DNA of 38,064 nt from Desulfobacca sp. (GCA_028695935.1 JAQVHY010000014.1:1-38064); one strand, 5' to 3'; counted from the first letter of the stretch, positions 16,101 through 24,877 are shown. The notes: generated by a model from the letters alone, not told the origin. A program made the numbers and translations.

Positions 16101-17885
16101 TTGGGAAAAATCAGCGCATTTTTAACCAATTTCTTTAAAAACCCCGAATGGCACCGCCGCTTACGCTGGCCGTTGTTAAGCATCGCGGTGGGGGTAGTGG
16201 CGGGGATGGGCGCGATTACCTTTGACTGGCTGTTACATCTATTTTTGAAATACTTCATTCACCTCCCTACCGGCTATATTGAACCGGTGCCGATACCGGC
16301 GGGCACCCCGACGTGGACGGCCCCGCATTTTTGGGGTCGCTGGTTGCTCCTGATTGTTCCAACCTTGGGGGGACTTATCTCGGGGTTGATCGTTTTTTTT
16401 ATCGCTCCCGAAGCCGAGGGCCATGGCACCGACGCCATGATCGAATCATTCCACCAGCGGGGCGGTTTCGTACGCAAACGGGTACCCTTTATCAAAATCC
16501 TGGCCTCGGCCATTACCATTGGCAGTGGAGGTTCGGCGGGCAAAGAAGGGCCGATCGCCCAGATCGGCTCCGGTTTCGGTTCCTGTCTGGCGACGGCCTT
16601 GAAGCTTAAACCCCGGGACCGACGCATCTTGATGTTGGCCGGGGCCGCGGCCGGCATCGGCGCCATCTTTCGCGCTCCCTTGGGCGCGGCGTTGTTCGCG
16701 CCCGAGGTCCTCTATCGGGATACCGAGTTTGAGTTTGAGGCCATCCTGCCTTGCCTCACTTCATCCATCGTAGCCTACTCCATCTTTACTAATGTCTATG
16801 GACACCGCGCCATTTTCTTTCCCGGACATATCGATCTCACTTTACCGACCGAACTGTTGCCCTACTCCCTGTTCGGGGTAGTCTGTGCCTTAGTGGGCTA
16901 CTTTTATGTCCATTGGTTTTATGGATTGCGGGACAAATTTTTCAAAAAACTCCCTATCCCGAAACTTCTTAAACCAGCCCTGGGAGGGTTCCTTTTAGGC
17001 TGTGTGGCGCTGTTTTATCCGCAGATTATGGCCGGCGGCTATGGCTGGATTCAGTGGGCCCTGGAAGGGAAATTCCTCTGGCATACCATGTTTATCCTGG
17101 CCATCCTAAAGATTATTGTTACTTCCTTTACGATCAGCTCGGGCGGTAGCGGGGGGGTCTTTGGGCCGTCACTGTTCATGGGGGCGATGCTGGGCGGGGC
17201 CTTTGGGGCCTTGGGACACCAGTTGGCCCCGGAGTGGGTAATCAATCCGGCTTCTTATGTTTTGGTGGGTATGGGCGCGTTTTTTGGAGGGGTGGCCAAA
17301 GTGCCCATTGCTTCCATTATTATGTTATGCGAAATGTCCAGCAGTTATACATTACTGGTACCCCTTATGCTGGTTACGACTATCGCCTTTCTGTTTCTGT
17401 GGAATACTACCCTATTTGAAAAACAGGTGCCTACCCGGATGGCCTCTCCGGCGCATTCCCGCCGCATGGCCTCGGGGCTGCTGGAGTATATGTTTGTCTA
17501 TCAAGCCATTAATAACCGTCCGGTGGAATTGATCCCCGAATCCTTGCCTTTTGAACAACTAGTCCGAACCGTAACCAATTCTCCGGACCATTATTTCCCG
17601 GTAATCGACCATGAAGGGAAAATGACCGGCATCCTGTCGATTAACGATATCCGCGAAATACTGTTTGAAGAAGCCATTTCCCATCTGATCGTTGCCAAAG
17701 ATGTCGCCACCCCCAACGTGGTGCGGTTATTCTGGCATGAGACCCTGAAACAGGCGCTGGATAAATTTAATGCCATTAATGTGGATGAACTGCCGGTAGT
17801 TAAAGAAGATAGTCCTGATAAAATAATTACCATGTTGTCGAAGCGGGATATTATCAGCTTCTATTACCATAATATAGAGGTCTAA
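16101..17885 (+). CDS. ClC-family chloride channel/antiporter with C-terminal CBS pair
   Basis: This is a ClC chloride channel or Cl-/H+ antiporter in the inner membrane, 594 residues. The selectivity-filter segments are clear: GSGGSAGKEGPIAQIGSGFGS (141-161, gating Glu149), RAPLGAALFAPEVLYRDTEFE, and SSGGSGGVFGPSLFMGAMLGGAFG with PIASIIMLCEMS. After the membrane part, residues about 475-594 form two CBS domains (YFPVIDHEGKMTGILSINDIREIL and DELPVVKEDSPDKIITMLSKRDII) that probably sense adenine nucleotides. The TTG at 16101 is used as start; no upstream ATG is in frame nearby. The downstream deacetylase gene begins 9 bp after its stop. Confidence 0.94.
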   Translation: MGKISAFLTNFFKNPEWHRRLRWPLLSIAVGVVAGMGAITFDWLLHLFLKYFIHLPTGYIEPVPIPAGTPTWTAPHFWGRWLLLIVPTLGGLISGLIVFFIAPEAEGHGTDAMIESFHQRGGFVRKRVPFIKILASAITIGSGGSAGKEGPIAQIGSGFGSCLATALKLKPRDRRILMLAGAAAGIGAIFRAPLGAALFAPEVLYRDTEFEFEAILPCLTSSIVAYSIFTNVYGHRAIFFPGHIDLTLPTELLPYSLFGVVCALVGYFYVHWFYGLRDKFFKKLPIPKLLKPALGGFLLGCVALFYPQIMAGGYGWIQWALEGKFLWHTMFILAILKIIVTSFTISSGGSGGVFGPSLFMGAMLGGAFGALGHQLAPEWVINPASYVLVGMGAFFGGVAKVPIASIIMLCEMSSSYTLLVPLMLVTTIAFLFLWNTTLFEKQVPTRMASPAHSRRMASGLLEYMFVYQAINNRPVELIPESLPFEQLVRTVTNSPDHYFPVIDHEGKMTGILSINDIREILFEEAISHLIVAKDVATPNVVRLFWHETLKQALDKFNAINVDELPVVKEDSPDKIITMLSKRDIISFYYHNIEV

Positions 17886-17894
17886 CGCTGGTCA

Positions 17895-18611
17895 TTGGTC
17901 TCCTACTCTGCCCGTCGGTATCTGGTGTTGGTCGGCCTCGTCATCCTGTTCTGGCTGGGGTCGATACTGACCGAATACTTAACCTCCCGGCCCGACCCTA
18001 TTTACCGGCATGGGGATGAGTCGCGGCCGGTGGTGGCGCTCACCTTTGATGACGGCCCGTCATCCCGGTTCACCCCTCAAATTTTAGCCCTACTTAAAAA
18101 TTATCAGATTCACGCTACATTTTTTCTGTTGGGGCGCCATGCTCGGCGCTACCCCCAAGTGGTTCAGGCCCTAGCCGCGCAGGGCCACGAAATCGGCAAT
18201 CATACCTATAGCCACCTGCGTCTGGCTAAGGTAAACCAGGCCACTCTGGCCCGGGAAATGGATCAGACGGAGGCGGTACTGGGGCAACTGGGAGCCCGCC
18301 TTAACGGCTTGTTCCGGCCCCCGTACAGTGAGCTATCTCAGGCCGCGGTGGGGTATTTGAAACGCACCGGACGCAAAATTATCCTGTGGAATGTCGATTC
18401 CGGGGACTGGCGGGGTTACCCGGCAACAACCATTGTGGCGCGGGTGCTTAATAATCTGAAAAACGGGGCCATCGTGGTCTTGCACGACAACAACGAATAT
18501 GACAATGCCAACCGCCAGCCTACCGTTGATGCCTTGCGCCTGCTGCTCCCCCAGATGCAGAAGAAGGGCTTCCGTTGCCTGACGGTCTCTGAGCTTTTAA
18601 AGATTTATTAA
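17895..18611 (+). CDS. Membrane-anchored polysaccharide deacetylase (CE4, NodB fold)
   Basis: The enzyme (238 residues) has an N-terminal membrane anchor (about 9-29) and a NodB-homology domain. CE4 motifs: TFDDGP (50-55, catalytic base and metal Asp), HTYSH (103-107, zinc His residues), RPPYSE (141-146), LWNVDSGDW and IVVLHD (terminal catalytic His). It probably deacetylates peptidoglycan or another N-acetylated glycan in the periplasm. TTG at 17895 is the likely start, placed 9 bp after the ClC gene, so the two are likely co-transcribed. Confidence 0.93.
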   Translation: MVSYSARRYLVLVGLVILFWLGSILTEYLTSRPDPIYRHGDESRPVVALTFDDGPSSRFTPQILALLKNYQIHATFFLLGRHARRYPQVVQALAAQGHEIGNHTYSHLRLAKVNQATLAREMDQTEAVLGQLGARLNGLFRPPYSELSQAAVGYLKRTGRKIILWNVDSGDWRGYPATTIVARVLNNLKNGAIVVLHDNNEYDNANRQPTVDALRLLLPQMQKKGFRCLTVSELLKIY

Positions 18612-18692
18612 AGACCAGCAGGCTTGGTTAACAAGGAGTCCGCGCCAAATAAGGGATTATACCAAGTTGTCTTCAAAAAAATAATTAGTCTT

Positions 18693-18836
18693 CATCCGGA
18701 AACTCCCCCGCCCCTGGTGGGAGGGGGTTGGGGTGAGGGGGACGGTAATTTCAACATATTGAGATTATATAATATTTTTTCACCCCCACCCTGACCCTCT
18801 CCCATCAAGGGGGAGGGACAAGCGGGTTTCCGGATG
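18693..18836 (+). repeat. MITE-like GC-rich palindromic repeat, full copy 3
   Basis: This is the most complete copy (144 bp). It has terminal inverted repeats catccggaaa (18693-18702) and tttccggatg (ending 18836). Inside are a gtggga-type left arm, the core tcaacatattgagattatat and a right arm cccatcaagggggagggac. No ORF fits inside. It lies between convergent genes. Confidence 0.85.
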
Positions 18837-18856
18837 GATACCGATTAACTTGAACC

Positions 18857-18912
18857 GTAGGAGCGCAATTCACTCTGCCCCAAAGGGCTTGATAAATCAA
18901 GCTCCTATAATC
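18857..18912 (+). repeat. Two-hairpin dispersed repeat, copy 3
   Basis: gtaggagcgcaattcact followed by gggcttgataaatcaag (18885-18901) and ctcctataat matches 10508-10556. With the MITE copy it accounts for most of the 331-bp gap between the convergent genes (18612-18942). Confidence 0.65.
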
Positions 18913-18942
18913 AGGGTCTTACTTTTTTGTAATAACTTGGTA

Positions 18943-19275
18943 TTAGGTTTGCAGACCCAGTTCTGCCACTAGGCGATCGGCAAAACCCAAAATAAAATCA
19001 CGCTGTTGCCGGTTGGCATAATCGACATAAGGACAGCGCAGGTATAGACGGCTGCGAATCAGAAATTCAAATTTTATGAACTTATCACCTAATTCGATGG
19101 CGAAACAGAACGGTTGAAAATCCCGATGGGCATACTGCTGTTCGTTGAGCAGGTCCTCCTGCAGGTCCACCCACCAGATGCCTTCTAGTCGGGCGGGGAT
19201 GGCATGCTCATCGAGATAGGTTTTAATCCGACGGATATCGGCCTTCCCGATTTCATCCAGTAAATATTGCCGCAT
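18943..19275 (-). CDS. Conserved-looking hypothetical protein next to the SDH protease
   Basis: The 110-residue soluble protein has alternating charged and aromatic segments (GIWWVDLQEDLL, FCFAIELGDKFIKFEFLIRSRLYLRCPYVDYA) suggesting a small alpha/beta domain. I recognise no family. Its ATG follows the protease stop codon with no gap, so translation is almost certainly coupled and a role with that protease is likely. It has no signal peptide or membrane helix. Confidence 0.75.
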   Translation of the reverse strand: MRQYLLDEIGKADIRRIKTYLDEHAIPARLEGIWWVDLQEDLLNEQQYAHRDFQPFCFAIELGDKFIKFEFLIRSRLYLRCPYVDYANRQQRDFILGFADRLVAELGLQT

Positions 19276-20118
19276 TTAAGCTCCCGGGGACTTCGACCCC
19301 CGCCGTTCAAAGCGCCGCGGAATCGGCAGATATTCCACCGTGGGTTGGTGGCGCACCGGCTGGGGGTAGAGTCCCATAAGTTGTAGGATTTCCTTAGGCA
19401 TCTCGCTTCTGACGGGCAAACCCATGTCCTGGGCGGCCTTAAAGGTGATCGGATGATCGTGCGTCCATCTGCCCTCGGTAAGTAAATTGGCCAGTTCCTC
19501 GGCCTTATCAGCCTCAAACTTGTCGGCCAGCAATTCCCGGACACTGCTATGCACCTGCGCCATCGCCTTTTCCGCCTGATCGGCCAGGATCAGGGTCTGG
19601 TCGTCCACTTCCGCCACCGGCTTACGGGCGACCGCCTTCAACAAAGAGGCGGCCGGATATTGACCCAATTGCGGATCGACCGGTCCCAGCATGGCATGCT
19701 CGCACATGACAATCTCATCCGCGGCCAGGGCGATCAGCGTGCCTCCGGACATGGCGTAATGCGGCACAAAAACCGTAACCTTGCCGGGATGTTGGTGGAT
19801 GGCCCGGGCGATCTGCAAGGAGGCCAATACCAGGCCGCCCGGCGTATGCAGCACCAAATCCAGGGGGACTTCCGGGTCGGTCAGATGGATGGCCCGGATT
19901 ACTTCCTCAGAATCATTTACATCAATATAACGCATGATCGGAAAACCCAAGATGCTCATGGTCTCCATGCGATGGATCATCATGATCACCCGGGATTGAC
20001 GGGCCTTTTCTAACCGGGCCAGCAAACGTTGACGCGACATAACCAGGAACTTCTGGCGGATAATCGGTTGCAGGGCCATAATGATCAAAAATATCCAGAA
20101 GATATCGGTAGTTCCCAT
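19276..20118 (-). CDS. SDH-family ClpP-fold serine protease, membrane anchored
   Basis: The 280-residue protein belongs to the ClpP-fold SDH (serine dehydrogenase proteinase-type) family. The N-terminus is a transmembrane helix (about 5-20). The crotonase/ClpP fold follows: LDLVLHTPGGLVLASLQIARAI (91-95 HTPGG, oxyanion region), the nucleophile Ser124 in HYAMSGGTLIALAADEI, and MLGPVDPQLGQYP near 143, which supplies the acidic dyad or triad partner. Family members are cytoplasm-facing membrane proteases of poorly defined function. It is followed without a gap by the 110-residue gene and preceded 2 bp upstream by a small membrane-protein gene; the three form a minus-strand operon. Confidence 0.87.
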   Translation of the reverse strand: MGTTDIFWIFLIIMALQPIIRQKFLVMSRQRLLARLEKARQSRVIMMIHRMETMSILGFPIMRYIDVNDSEEVIRAIHLTDPEVPLDLVLHTPGGLVLASLQIARAIHQHPGKVTVFVPHYAMSGGTLIALAADEIVMCEHAMLGPVDPQLGQYPAASLLKAVARKPVAEVDDQTLILADQAEKAMAQVHSSVRELLADKFEADKAEELANLLTEGRWTHDHPITFKAAQDMGLPVRSEMPKEILQLMGLYPQPVRHQPTVEYLPIPRRFERRGSKSPGA

Positions 20119-20120
20119 AC

Positions 20121-20453
20121 CTACTCCTTGGTGGGTGGTCGCCGCGGGGTGCGAAAGGCGTCCAGTACGCTATATACCCAGACCCCTAAAAACAGACTGA
20201 GGGCGCCCAGAATCAGCGGGTGTTGCAAGATTCTCATCACCATCTCTTGAAAAACCGCTCTGGTCAAAGGGGTGGGATAAATCGCGGCGTATTCGTAGTT
20301 TAACAGGATCAGGCCACCCAGGAAGATCACCGTCACCCCTGCGGTGGCCAACAGGATCAGACAAAGACCCTTTTTCAAGTCCCGGTTATATAGCTGCCCC
20401 AGTCCCGGAAAGATCAGAGCCGAAAGCAACAGCGCGACCAGCGAGCGTTTCAT
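20121..20453 (-). CDS. Small multi-pass membrane protein
   Basis: From the ATG at 20453 (aaaggaa upstream) the protein has 110 residues. It has an N-terminal hydrophobic segment ending in the FPGLGQLYNRDLKKG motif, followed by two more membrane helices. This FPG-GQ-YN pattern is common in TM2/DUF5683-like small membrane proteins, whose function is unknown. It is first in the operon with the SDH protease (2-bp gap) and may serve as its membrane partner. The frame extends upstream to 20501, but those residues have no support. Confidence 0.7.
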   Translation of the reverse strand: MKRSLVALLLSALIFPGLGQLYNRDLKKGLCLILLATAGVTVIFLGGLILLNYEYAAIYPTPLTRAVFQEMVMRILQHPLILGALSLFLGVWVYSVLDAFRTPRRPPTKE

Positions 20454-20566
20454 CAGATTCCTTTCTGCTACCAACATAACCAAAACCACCCCAACGGTCA
20501 AGATACAAACCCGGTTGGCCGATCTTCCCCTTGGGGTCTCGGGGTTTTGATGATAAAATTAGCGGC

Positions 20567-20597
20567 GTAGGGGTGACCCGGCGGGTTGCCCCTACCA
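20567..20597. repeat. Short REP-like palindrome
   Basis: taggggtgacccggcgggttgcccctacc is an imperfect inverted repeat of a common intergenic type. It lies between divergent genes. Confidence 0.5.
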
Positions 20598-20664
20598 GAA
20601 AATTACCCAGGCGAGCGGAACAAATTTTCGATCAGATATTATACCTCAACTAAAGGATGAGCGC

Positions 20665-21339
20665 ATGGAATCTCCAGGGTTCCCCCAGTGGCCGATACAA
20701 ACCTTTGTGGAGCGCCTAGCCCAAGGCAATCCGCTACCGGGTGGCGGTTGTGCCCTGGCCCTGGCCGGGGCCTTGGCCGCGGCCCTGGGTGGCTTGGCGA
20801 CGCAATTAAGTTTAAAAAATCCTCAGCCGGAGGGTGACATCGGTTCGGTGGCGCAACTTCTGGAGGAGGTTGAAGCACAACAAGCGGCCTTCCTGGAATT
20901 GCTCGACGCAGACGCCCTGGCTTATCAGGCCGTGGTCCAGGCCCAGCGCCTACCTCGCCAGAATGCCGACCAACATCTGACCCGCCGACTGGCGCGGGAC
21001 GCGGCGTTTCTCCAGGCGTGTGAGCCGCCCCTAGAGATGGCCGCACGCGGTTTGGCACTCCTGCAGGGGGCCAGCCTGTTGGCGGCCAGGGGCAATCCAG
21101 TCACCCTGGCCGACGTTGGAGTGATGGCCTGTTTGGCCGAAGCCGTAGTCCACGGGGCCTTGATTAATGTCTTCTCGAATCTCAGCATGCTCCAGAATGC
21201 CGCCCTGAGCCTGACGGTCAGGGACCAGGCCCGGCATCTCCAGGAGCAACTGGAAGATCTCGGTCCGCGGCTAAGATCAGCGCTTTATGGCCAGGTTCTC
21301 GACCGGCCTGAACCTTCACGGCGTAATCCGCAAAAGTAA
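20665..21339 (+). CDS. FTCD/FchA-like cyclodeaminase or methenyl-THF cyclohydrolase
   Basis: The 224-residue helical protein matches the cyclodeaminase domain of formiminotransferase-cyclodeaminase: FVERLAQGNPLPGGGCALALAGALAAALGGLA at the N-terminus and a long helical remainder with DVGVMACLAEAVVHGALINVFSNLSML. Stand-alone versions (FchA) convert formimino- or methenyl-tetrahydrofolate in one-carbon metabolism of anaerobes. Which reaction applies here cannot be read from sequence. The ATG at 20665 has no strong Shine-Dalgarno (aaaggatgagcgc upstream is acceptable). The methyltransferase gene follows 13 bp downstream. Confidence 0.87.
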   Translation: MESPGFPQWPIQTFVERLAQGNPLPGGGCALALAGALAAALGGLATQLSLKNPQPEGDIGSVAQLLEEVEAQQAAFLELLDADALAYQAVVQAQRLPRQNADQHLTRRLARDAAFLQACEPPLEMAARGLALLQGASLLAARGNPVTLADVGVMACLAEAVVHGALINVFSNLSMLQNAALSLTVRDQARHLQEQLEDLGPRLRSALYGQVLDRPEPSRRNPQK

Positions 21340-21352
21340 AGGGAACTCAAGC

Positions 21353-21925
21353 ATGGAGCATCGATTCGACCCTAGCAGAAAACACGTGCTGGATAGCCCG
21401 GCCCGCCACCAGTATACCCGACCCCAGGAACTATTGGCCTGGGCCGGGATCGCCGCCGGCCAGACCCTGCTTGACTTCGGCTGCGGCACCGGTTTTTTTA
21501 CGGTTCCGGCCGCCCGACTGGTGGCGCCGGGCGGCCAGGTACTGGCCACCGACATCCATCCGGAAATGTTGGCCGCGGTCCGAGCCGCGGTAACCGCCCA
21601 GGGCCTTGATAATGTCGAAATCTTCCCGACGCCGGAAGCTGAACTATCGCTAAGCACCCCGGTGGATTGGGTGCTTTTGGCCTTTGTGTTACATGAGGTC
21701 AGCCCGCCCGGCCAGCTTCTGGCCCTGGCCCATAAACTGATAGCCCCAACGGGGCGTATTCTGGTAGTGGAGTGGCCCCGGGAACCAGCCAGCCACGGGC
21801 CGCCCCTCAAGGTACGCTTATCCCCGGAGCAGATTCTTTCCCTGGCCCGACCCTTGGGGCTGGTGGAAGTGCAACGCCAGGAACAGCCTCCCCATTACTA
21901 TGCCTTGGTACTCAAGAAATCATAA
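21353..21925 (+). CDS. Class I SAM-dependent methyltransferase
   Basis: The 190-residue protein has SAM motif I LDFGCGTGFFTVPAARLV, the acidic motif II ATDIHPEML and VDWVLLAFVLHEV (motif IV region). The N-terminus MEHRFDPSRKHVLDSPARHQYTRP and the C-terminal ALVLKKS are like UbiE/ArsM-type small methyltransferases. Substrate is unknown. The ATG at 21353, with aaggga upstream, is preferred over the longer frame that overlaps the cyclodeaminase gene. It is probably co-transcribed with that gene. Confidence 0.88.
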   Translation: MEHRFDPSRKHVLDSPARHQYTRPQELLAWAGIAAGQTLLDFGCGTGFFTVPAARLVAPGGQVLATDIHPEMLAAVRAAVTAQGLDNVEIFPTPEAELSLSTPVDWVLLAFVLHEVSPPGQLLALAHKLIAPTGRILVVEWPREPASHGPPLKVRLSPEQILSLARPLGLVEVQRQEQPPHYYALVLKKS

Positions 21926-21930
21926 GTAAA

Positions 21931-22061
21931 TGAGCTTCTTGCAAAACTCAGTTTTTCCTCTATTGTCATTCTGAGCGAAGCGAATAATCTAAGGATACTC
22001 TAAAGTTACGATCATTCACTTCGTTCCGGATGACAAAAACAACTATTTTGCAAGAGCCTCA
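21931..22061. repeat. 131-bp palindromic MITE-like element
   Basis: The outer inverted repeats are tgagcttcttgcaaaa (21931) and ttttgcaagagcctca (ending 22061). The inner arms are tgtcattctgagcgaagcga and acttcgttccggatgaca. Most of the element can fold as one long hairpin. It holds no ORF. A small hairpin gggcgcaataaatggcgccc follows at about 22109-22128; the rest of 21926-22229 shows no gene. Confidence 0.75.
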
Positions 22062-22229
22062 AATATAAAGGGATATTTTGGGAGGAGCTTAATTTAGCAA
22101 TCTCTTTAGGGCGCAATAAATGGCGCCCCTACGAGGCAAAGGAGCTAAGGCTGGCTCAGATAAGGTTGCACTCTGCACCTCGGGTAATTATTATATAAAT
22201 TAAATACCTGGGATAACGAGGAGGCTGCG

Positions 22230-23102
22230 ATGACCACAAAGTGTCTGGTGGAAGAACAGGAACATCGGGAACTGGATTCCTATGACCTGATCGAGGTCTT
22301 GGAACTGGTCAAAGATCATCGTTGGCAGGAGATTTGGAGACGGTATAATCGCCACCCGGGGGAATTCGCAACCTTAAACTTTGAGCTTTATCCGCCGCAT
22401 TATTTTGTCCAAATGACCGTCCAACAGTTGACTTCCCTGGCCTTGTCAGCCAAATACAATGTTACCCCTTATATTATGCAGGCGCTGATCCGGCGGGTGC
22501 TGTTAGGACATCGCCATGGACTGATTCTTGATAAACTATCTCGTTATGGGGTGCCGGTAGGTGCGGATGACACCATTAATCTGTCCTGTTCGATCAGCAC
22601 GGTAGGGATCGATTTAGTGGTTAGCCGGGATAAAAATGCCCCCGAATATCGTTTCCGCCGCTTTGGCACCAGTCGCGTCGAACAGGATGAACAACGTCCT
22701 CTCGACCATTATGACATGGTCGCCATTTTGCTGTCCTCTTATTTAAATCTGACCGATTGGATTTTGAACCGCTATGTGCCCCAGGAAATCTTAAACGAGG
22801 GCAGCGAGGAGGAGAAAATAGTGCGCTTCAGCAGCCCGGCCGGAGATTACCTGGTCGATTTCCTCTTCCAACACATCAAAAACGACGTAACTCGGGAATT
22901 ACCGCCGCGCGGCAATGTCTCGGTCGGCACCATGCATCAGGTCATCACCCGGCTGTTTGCCGGTCATGACCCGGCGCTGATCACCCAGGAATTAACCCGT
23001 CAGGGTATCATCATCACTGTGGAGGAAACCACCCGCGACTTCACCTTGGCGCGCTATCTGAATGACAACTACATTGAGATGCGCGGTCGCCGAACGTCCT
23101 GA
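22230..23102 (+). CDS. Hypothetical protein of 290 residues
   Basis: I recognise no family. The protein is soluble, with no signal or membrane segment. It appears to consist of two or three alpha/beta parts: an N-terminal helical part (1-85), a middle part with GLILDKLSRYGVPVGADDTINLSCSISTVGIDLVV, and a C-terminal part (200-290) with VSVGTMHQVITRLFAGHDPALITQELTRQGIIITVEETTRDFTLARYL. Translation is well supported by the gaggagg Shine-Dalgarno at 22219-22225 ahead of the ATG. It stands alone between a repeat-rich gap and the convergent uspA gene. Confidence 0.8.
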   Translation: MTTKCLVEEQEHRELDSYDLIEVLELVKDHRWQEIWRRYNRHPGEFATLNFELYPPHYFVQMTVQQLTSLALSAKYNVTPYIMQALIRRVLLGHRHGLILDKLSRYGVPVGADDTINLSCSISTVGIDLVVSRDKNAPEYRFRRFGTSRVEQDEQRPLDHYDMVAILLSSYLNLTDWILNRYVPQEILNEGSEEEKIVRFSSPAGDYLVDFLFQHIKNDVTRELPPRGNVSVGTMHQVITRLFAGHDPALITQELTRQGIIITVEETTRDFTLARYLNDNYIEMRGRRTS

Positions 23103-23140
23103 ACTTGGTCCCGGGCGACTTCCAGTAAGGTAACCGTCGT

Positions 23141-23623
23141 TCAGTCCACAATGATGACCGCGATACCCTGGGCGCGATGCACTACCTTGCTGGACACACT
23201 GCCCAAGAGAACCTTTTGGGCTCCGGTCAAGCCCCGGCGGCCCATAACAATGGTCGAATAACCCTCGGTATCGGCCTCGCGCAGGATATCTTCGGCCACT
23301 TCGAAGTACTTAGGCATAAATTTGGTGCTGATCGCCTCCGGGGTCATGCCACCTTGAACCAGCCGATCCCGGGCCTGGGCAAACAGGGCTTGCCATTTTT
23401 TTTCTTTTTCGCTTTGCCAGTTATTGATTAGATTCTGACGGGCCTGGCGTTCCTGGTTATCTAAAATATGGCCATCATCCCAAAAAGCCGGGGGCGTTCC
23501 CGCCAGGATATGCAGCAATTTAACCTCCACCCCCGGGGTCTGACCAAAGGTGTGGGCCACATATTCCACGGCCCGTTTCGACCCTTCCGAACCATCTAAA
23601 GGAATTAACAGCTTCGCCGGCAT
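23141..23623 (-). CDS. Universal stress protein UspA family
   Basis: The 160-residue protein begins with KLLIPLDGSEGSKRAVEYVA and ends with the ATP-binding signature GRRGLTGAQKVLLGSVSSKVVHRA, which fits G-2x-G-9x-G-S. It is therefore the ATP-binding (MJ0577-type) subclass. Usp proteins respond to growth arrest and stress; the target is not known. The ATG at 23623 has aaggagg upstream. It is convergent with the 290-residue gene and divergent from the GGDEF gene. Confidence 0.92.
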   Translation of the reverse strand: MPAKLLIPLDGSEGSKRAVEYVAHTFGQTPGVEVKLLHILAGTPPAFWDDGHILDNQERQARQNLINNWQSEKEKKWQALFAQARDRLVQGGMTPEAISTKFMPKYFEVAEDILREADTEGYSTIVMGRRGLTGAQKVLLGSVSSKVVHRAQGIAVIIVD

Positions 23624-23797
23624 GTCGTCCTCCTTGGTAAACTGCTAGTTGCAGTTTACCGAGGTTTGCCCATGGTCGTCAATTAATAACTAGCCTCCCC
23701 CGATTAATTCTGATCGAGCCCCGTCGTCCGGTTAGTCTCAAATATAGTTGCAATTTTCCCTTAATAAGATAAAATTTTCCCAAATTTGGGGGCAGTA

Positions 23798-24877
23798 ATG
23801 ATTAGGAGTCAAGAGTTGTTAGATTCCTTTACCGACAAAAATCAGGTCGAGCGACTGCTAACCTGTATTGAGATTTCCAAGACGCTGGTTAGCACCTTTG
23901 ATATGGAAACCCTGCTGACCGCGGTGTTGGAGCGCATCAATACGCTGGTCCCAGCCAGCAATTGGTCTCTGCTACTGTTGGATCCCGAGACCCAGGAGCT
24001 CTATTTTTCGGTGGTAGTTGGGCTAGAGATAGCCAAATTGCGCGATCTCCGCCTCAAAATCGGCGAGGGCATTGCCGGCACGGTGGCCCAGACCGGCGAA
24101 CCGATTTTTATCAAAAATGCCCGTCAGGATAAACGCTTCTGCTGCAAGGTTGACGAGCTCACCGGCTTTGAAACCCGCTCCATCATCTGTTTACCGCTCA
24201 CCATTCGGGGCGAGGTGATCGGGGTGATAGAGGTTATCAACCTGGATAATGAAAATTTCTTCCGCAAAAAATATCTGCCGCTCTTAGCTATCCTGACCGA
24301 TTATGTGGCCATCGCGGTGGACAATGTCCGCAATTTTCAAAAGCTCCAGGTCGAGTCATTTATCGATGATGTTACCGGCTATTACAATACTCGCTACCTT
24401 ACCTGGCATCTGGATCAACTGGTCTGCCAGGTCCTCCAGGAAAACTCCGAACTTTCGGTGGTATTCCTGGATCTGGACGATTTTAAAAAAGTGGTGGATC
24501 GCTATGGTCACCTAAAAGGCAGCCAGGTCCTTAAAGAAGTCGCCCGGGTGATCGGCTCCTTACTGTCTCCTGTCGATAGTCTGATTCGCTATGGGGGCGA
24601 CGAATTTATCATTCTATTGCCCAACCAGAGCAAAGAGAACGCCTTTGACTTTGTTTGCCATGTCCGGGAGGTTCTTAATCAGAGCCGCTTCCTTACGGAA
24701 GAGGGTATCAACCTGGCCCTTACTGCCAGTTATGGTATCGCTACCTTGCCTTATGATGCCACTGACAAGCAGACTCTTTTACTATTGGCCGATCAAGCCA
24801 TGTATTCCAGCAAAGACCGTGGTAAAGATACCATCGTGCTAGGTAAGCCCAGTAACAAGTTGGCTAAACCCGAGTAG
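23798..24877 (+). CDS. GAF-GGDEF diguanylate cyclase
   Basis: The 359-residue cytosolic protein has a GAF sensor (about 35-180; SLLLLDPETQELYF, KIGEGIAGTVAQTGEPIFIKNA, ICLPLTIRGEVIGVIEVIN) and a GGDEF domain (about 190-350). The active-site motif is intact (RYGGDEF, GGDEF at 266-270), with FLDLDDFK for Mg/GTP binding. It should make cyclic di-GMP. The inhibitory RxxD site is missing: the equivalent residues 257-260 are SPVD. The ATG at 23798 with ggggg upstream is preferred to the TTG at 23786. It is transcribed alone. Confidence 0.92.
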   Translation: MIRSQELLDSFTDKNQVERLLTCIEISKTLVSTFDMETLLTAVLERINTLVPASNWSLLLLDPETQELYFSVVVGLEIAKLRDLRLKIGEGIAGTVAQTGEPIFIKNARQDKRFCCKVDELTGFETRSIICLPLTIRGEVIGVIEVINLDNENFFRKKYLPLLAILTDYVAIAVDNVRNFQKLQVESFIDDVTGYYNTRYLTWHLDQLVCQVLQENSELSVVFLDLDDFKKVVDRYGHLKGSQVLKEVARVIGSLLSPVDSLIRYGGDEFIILLPNQSKENAFDFVCHVREVLNQSRFLTEEGINLALTASYGIATLPYDATDKQTLLLLADQAMYSSKDRGKDTIVLGKPSNKLAKPE

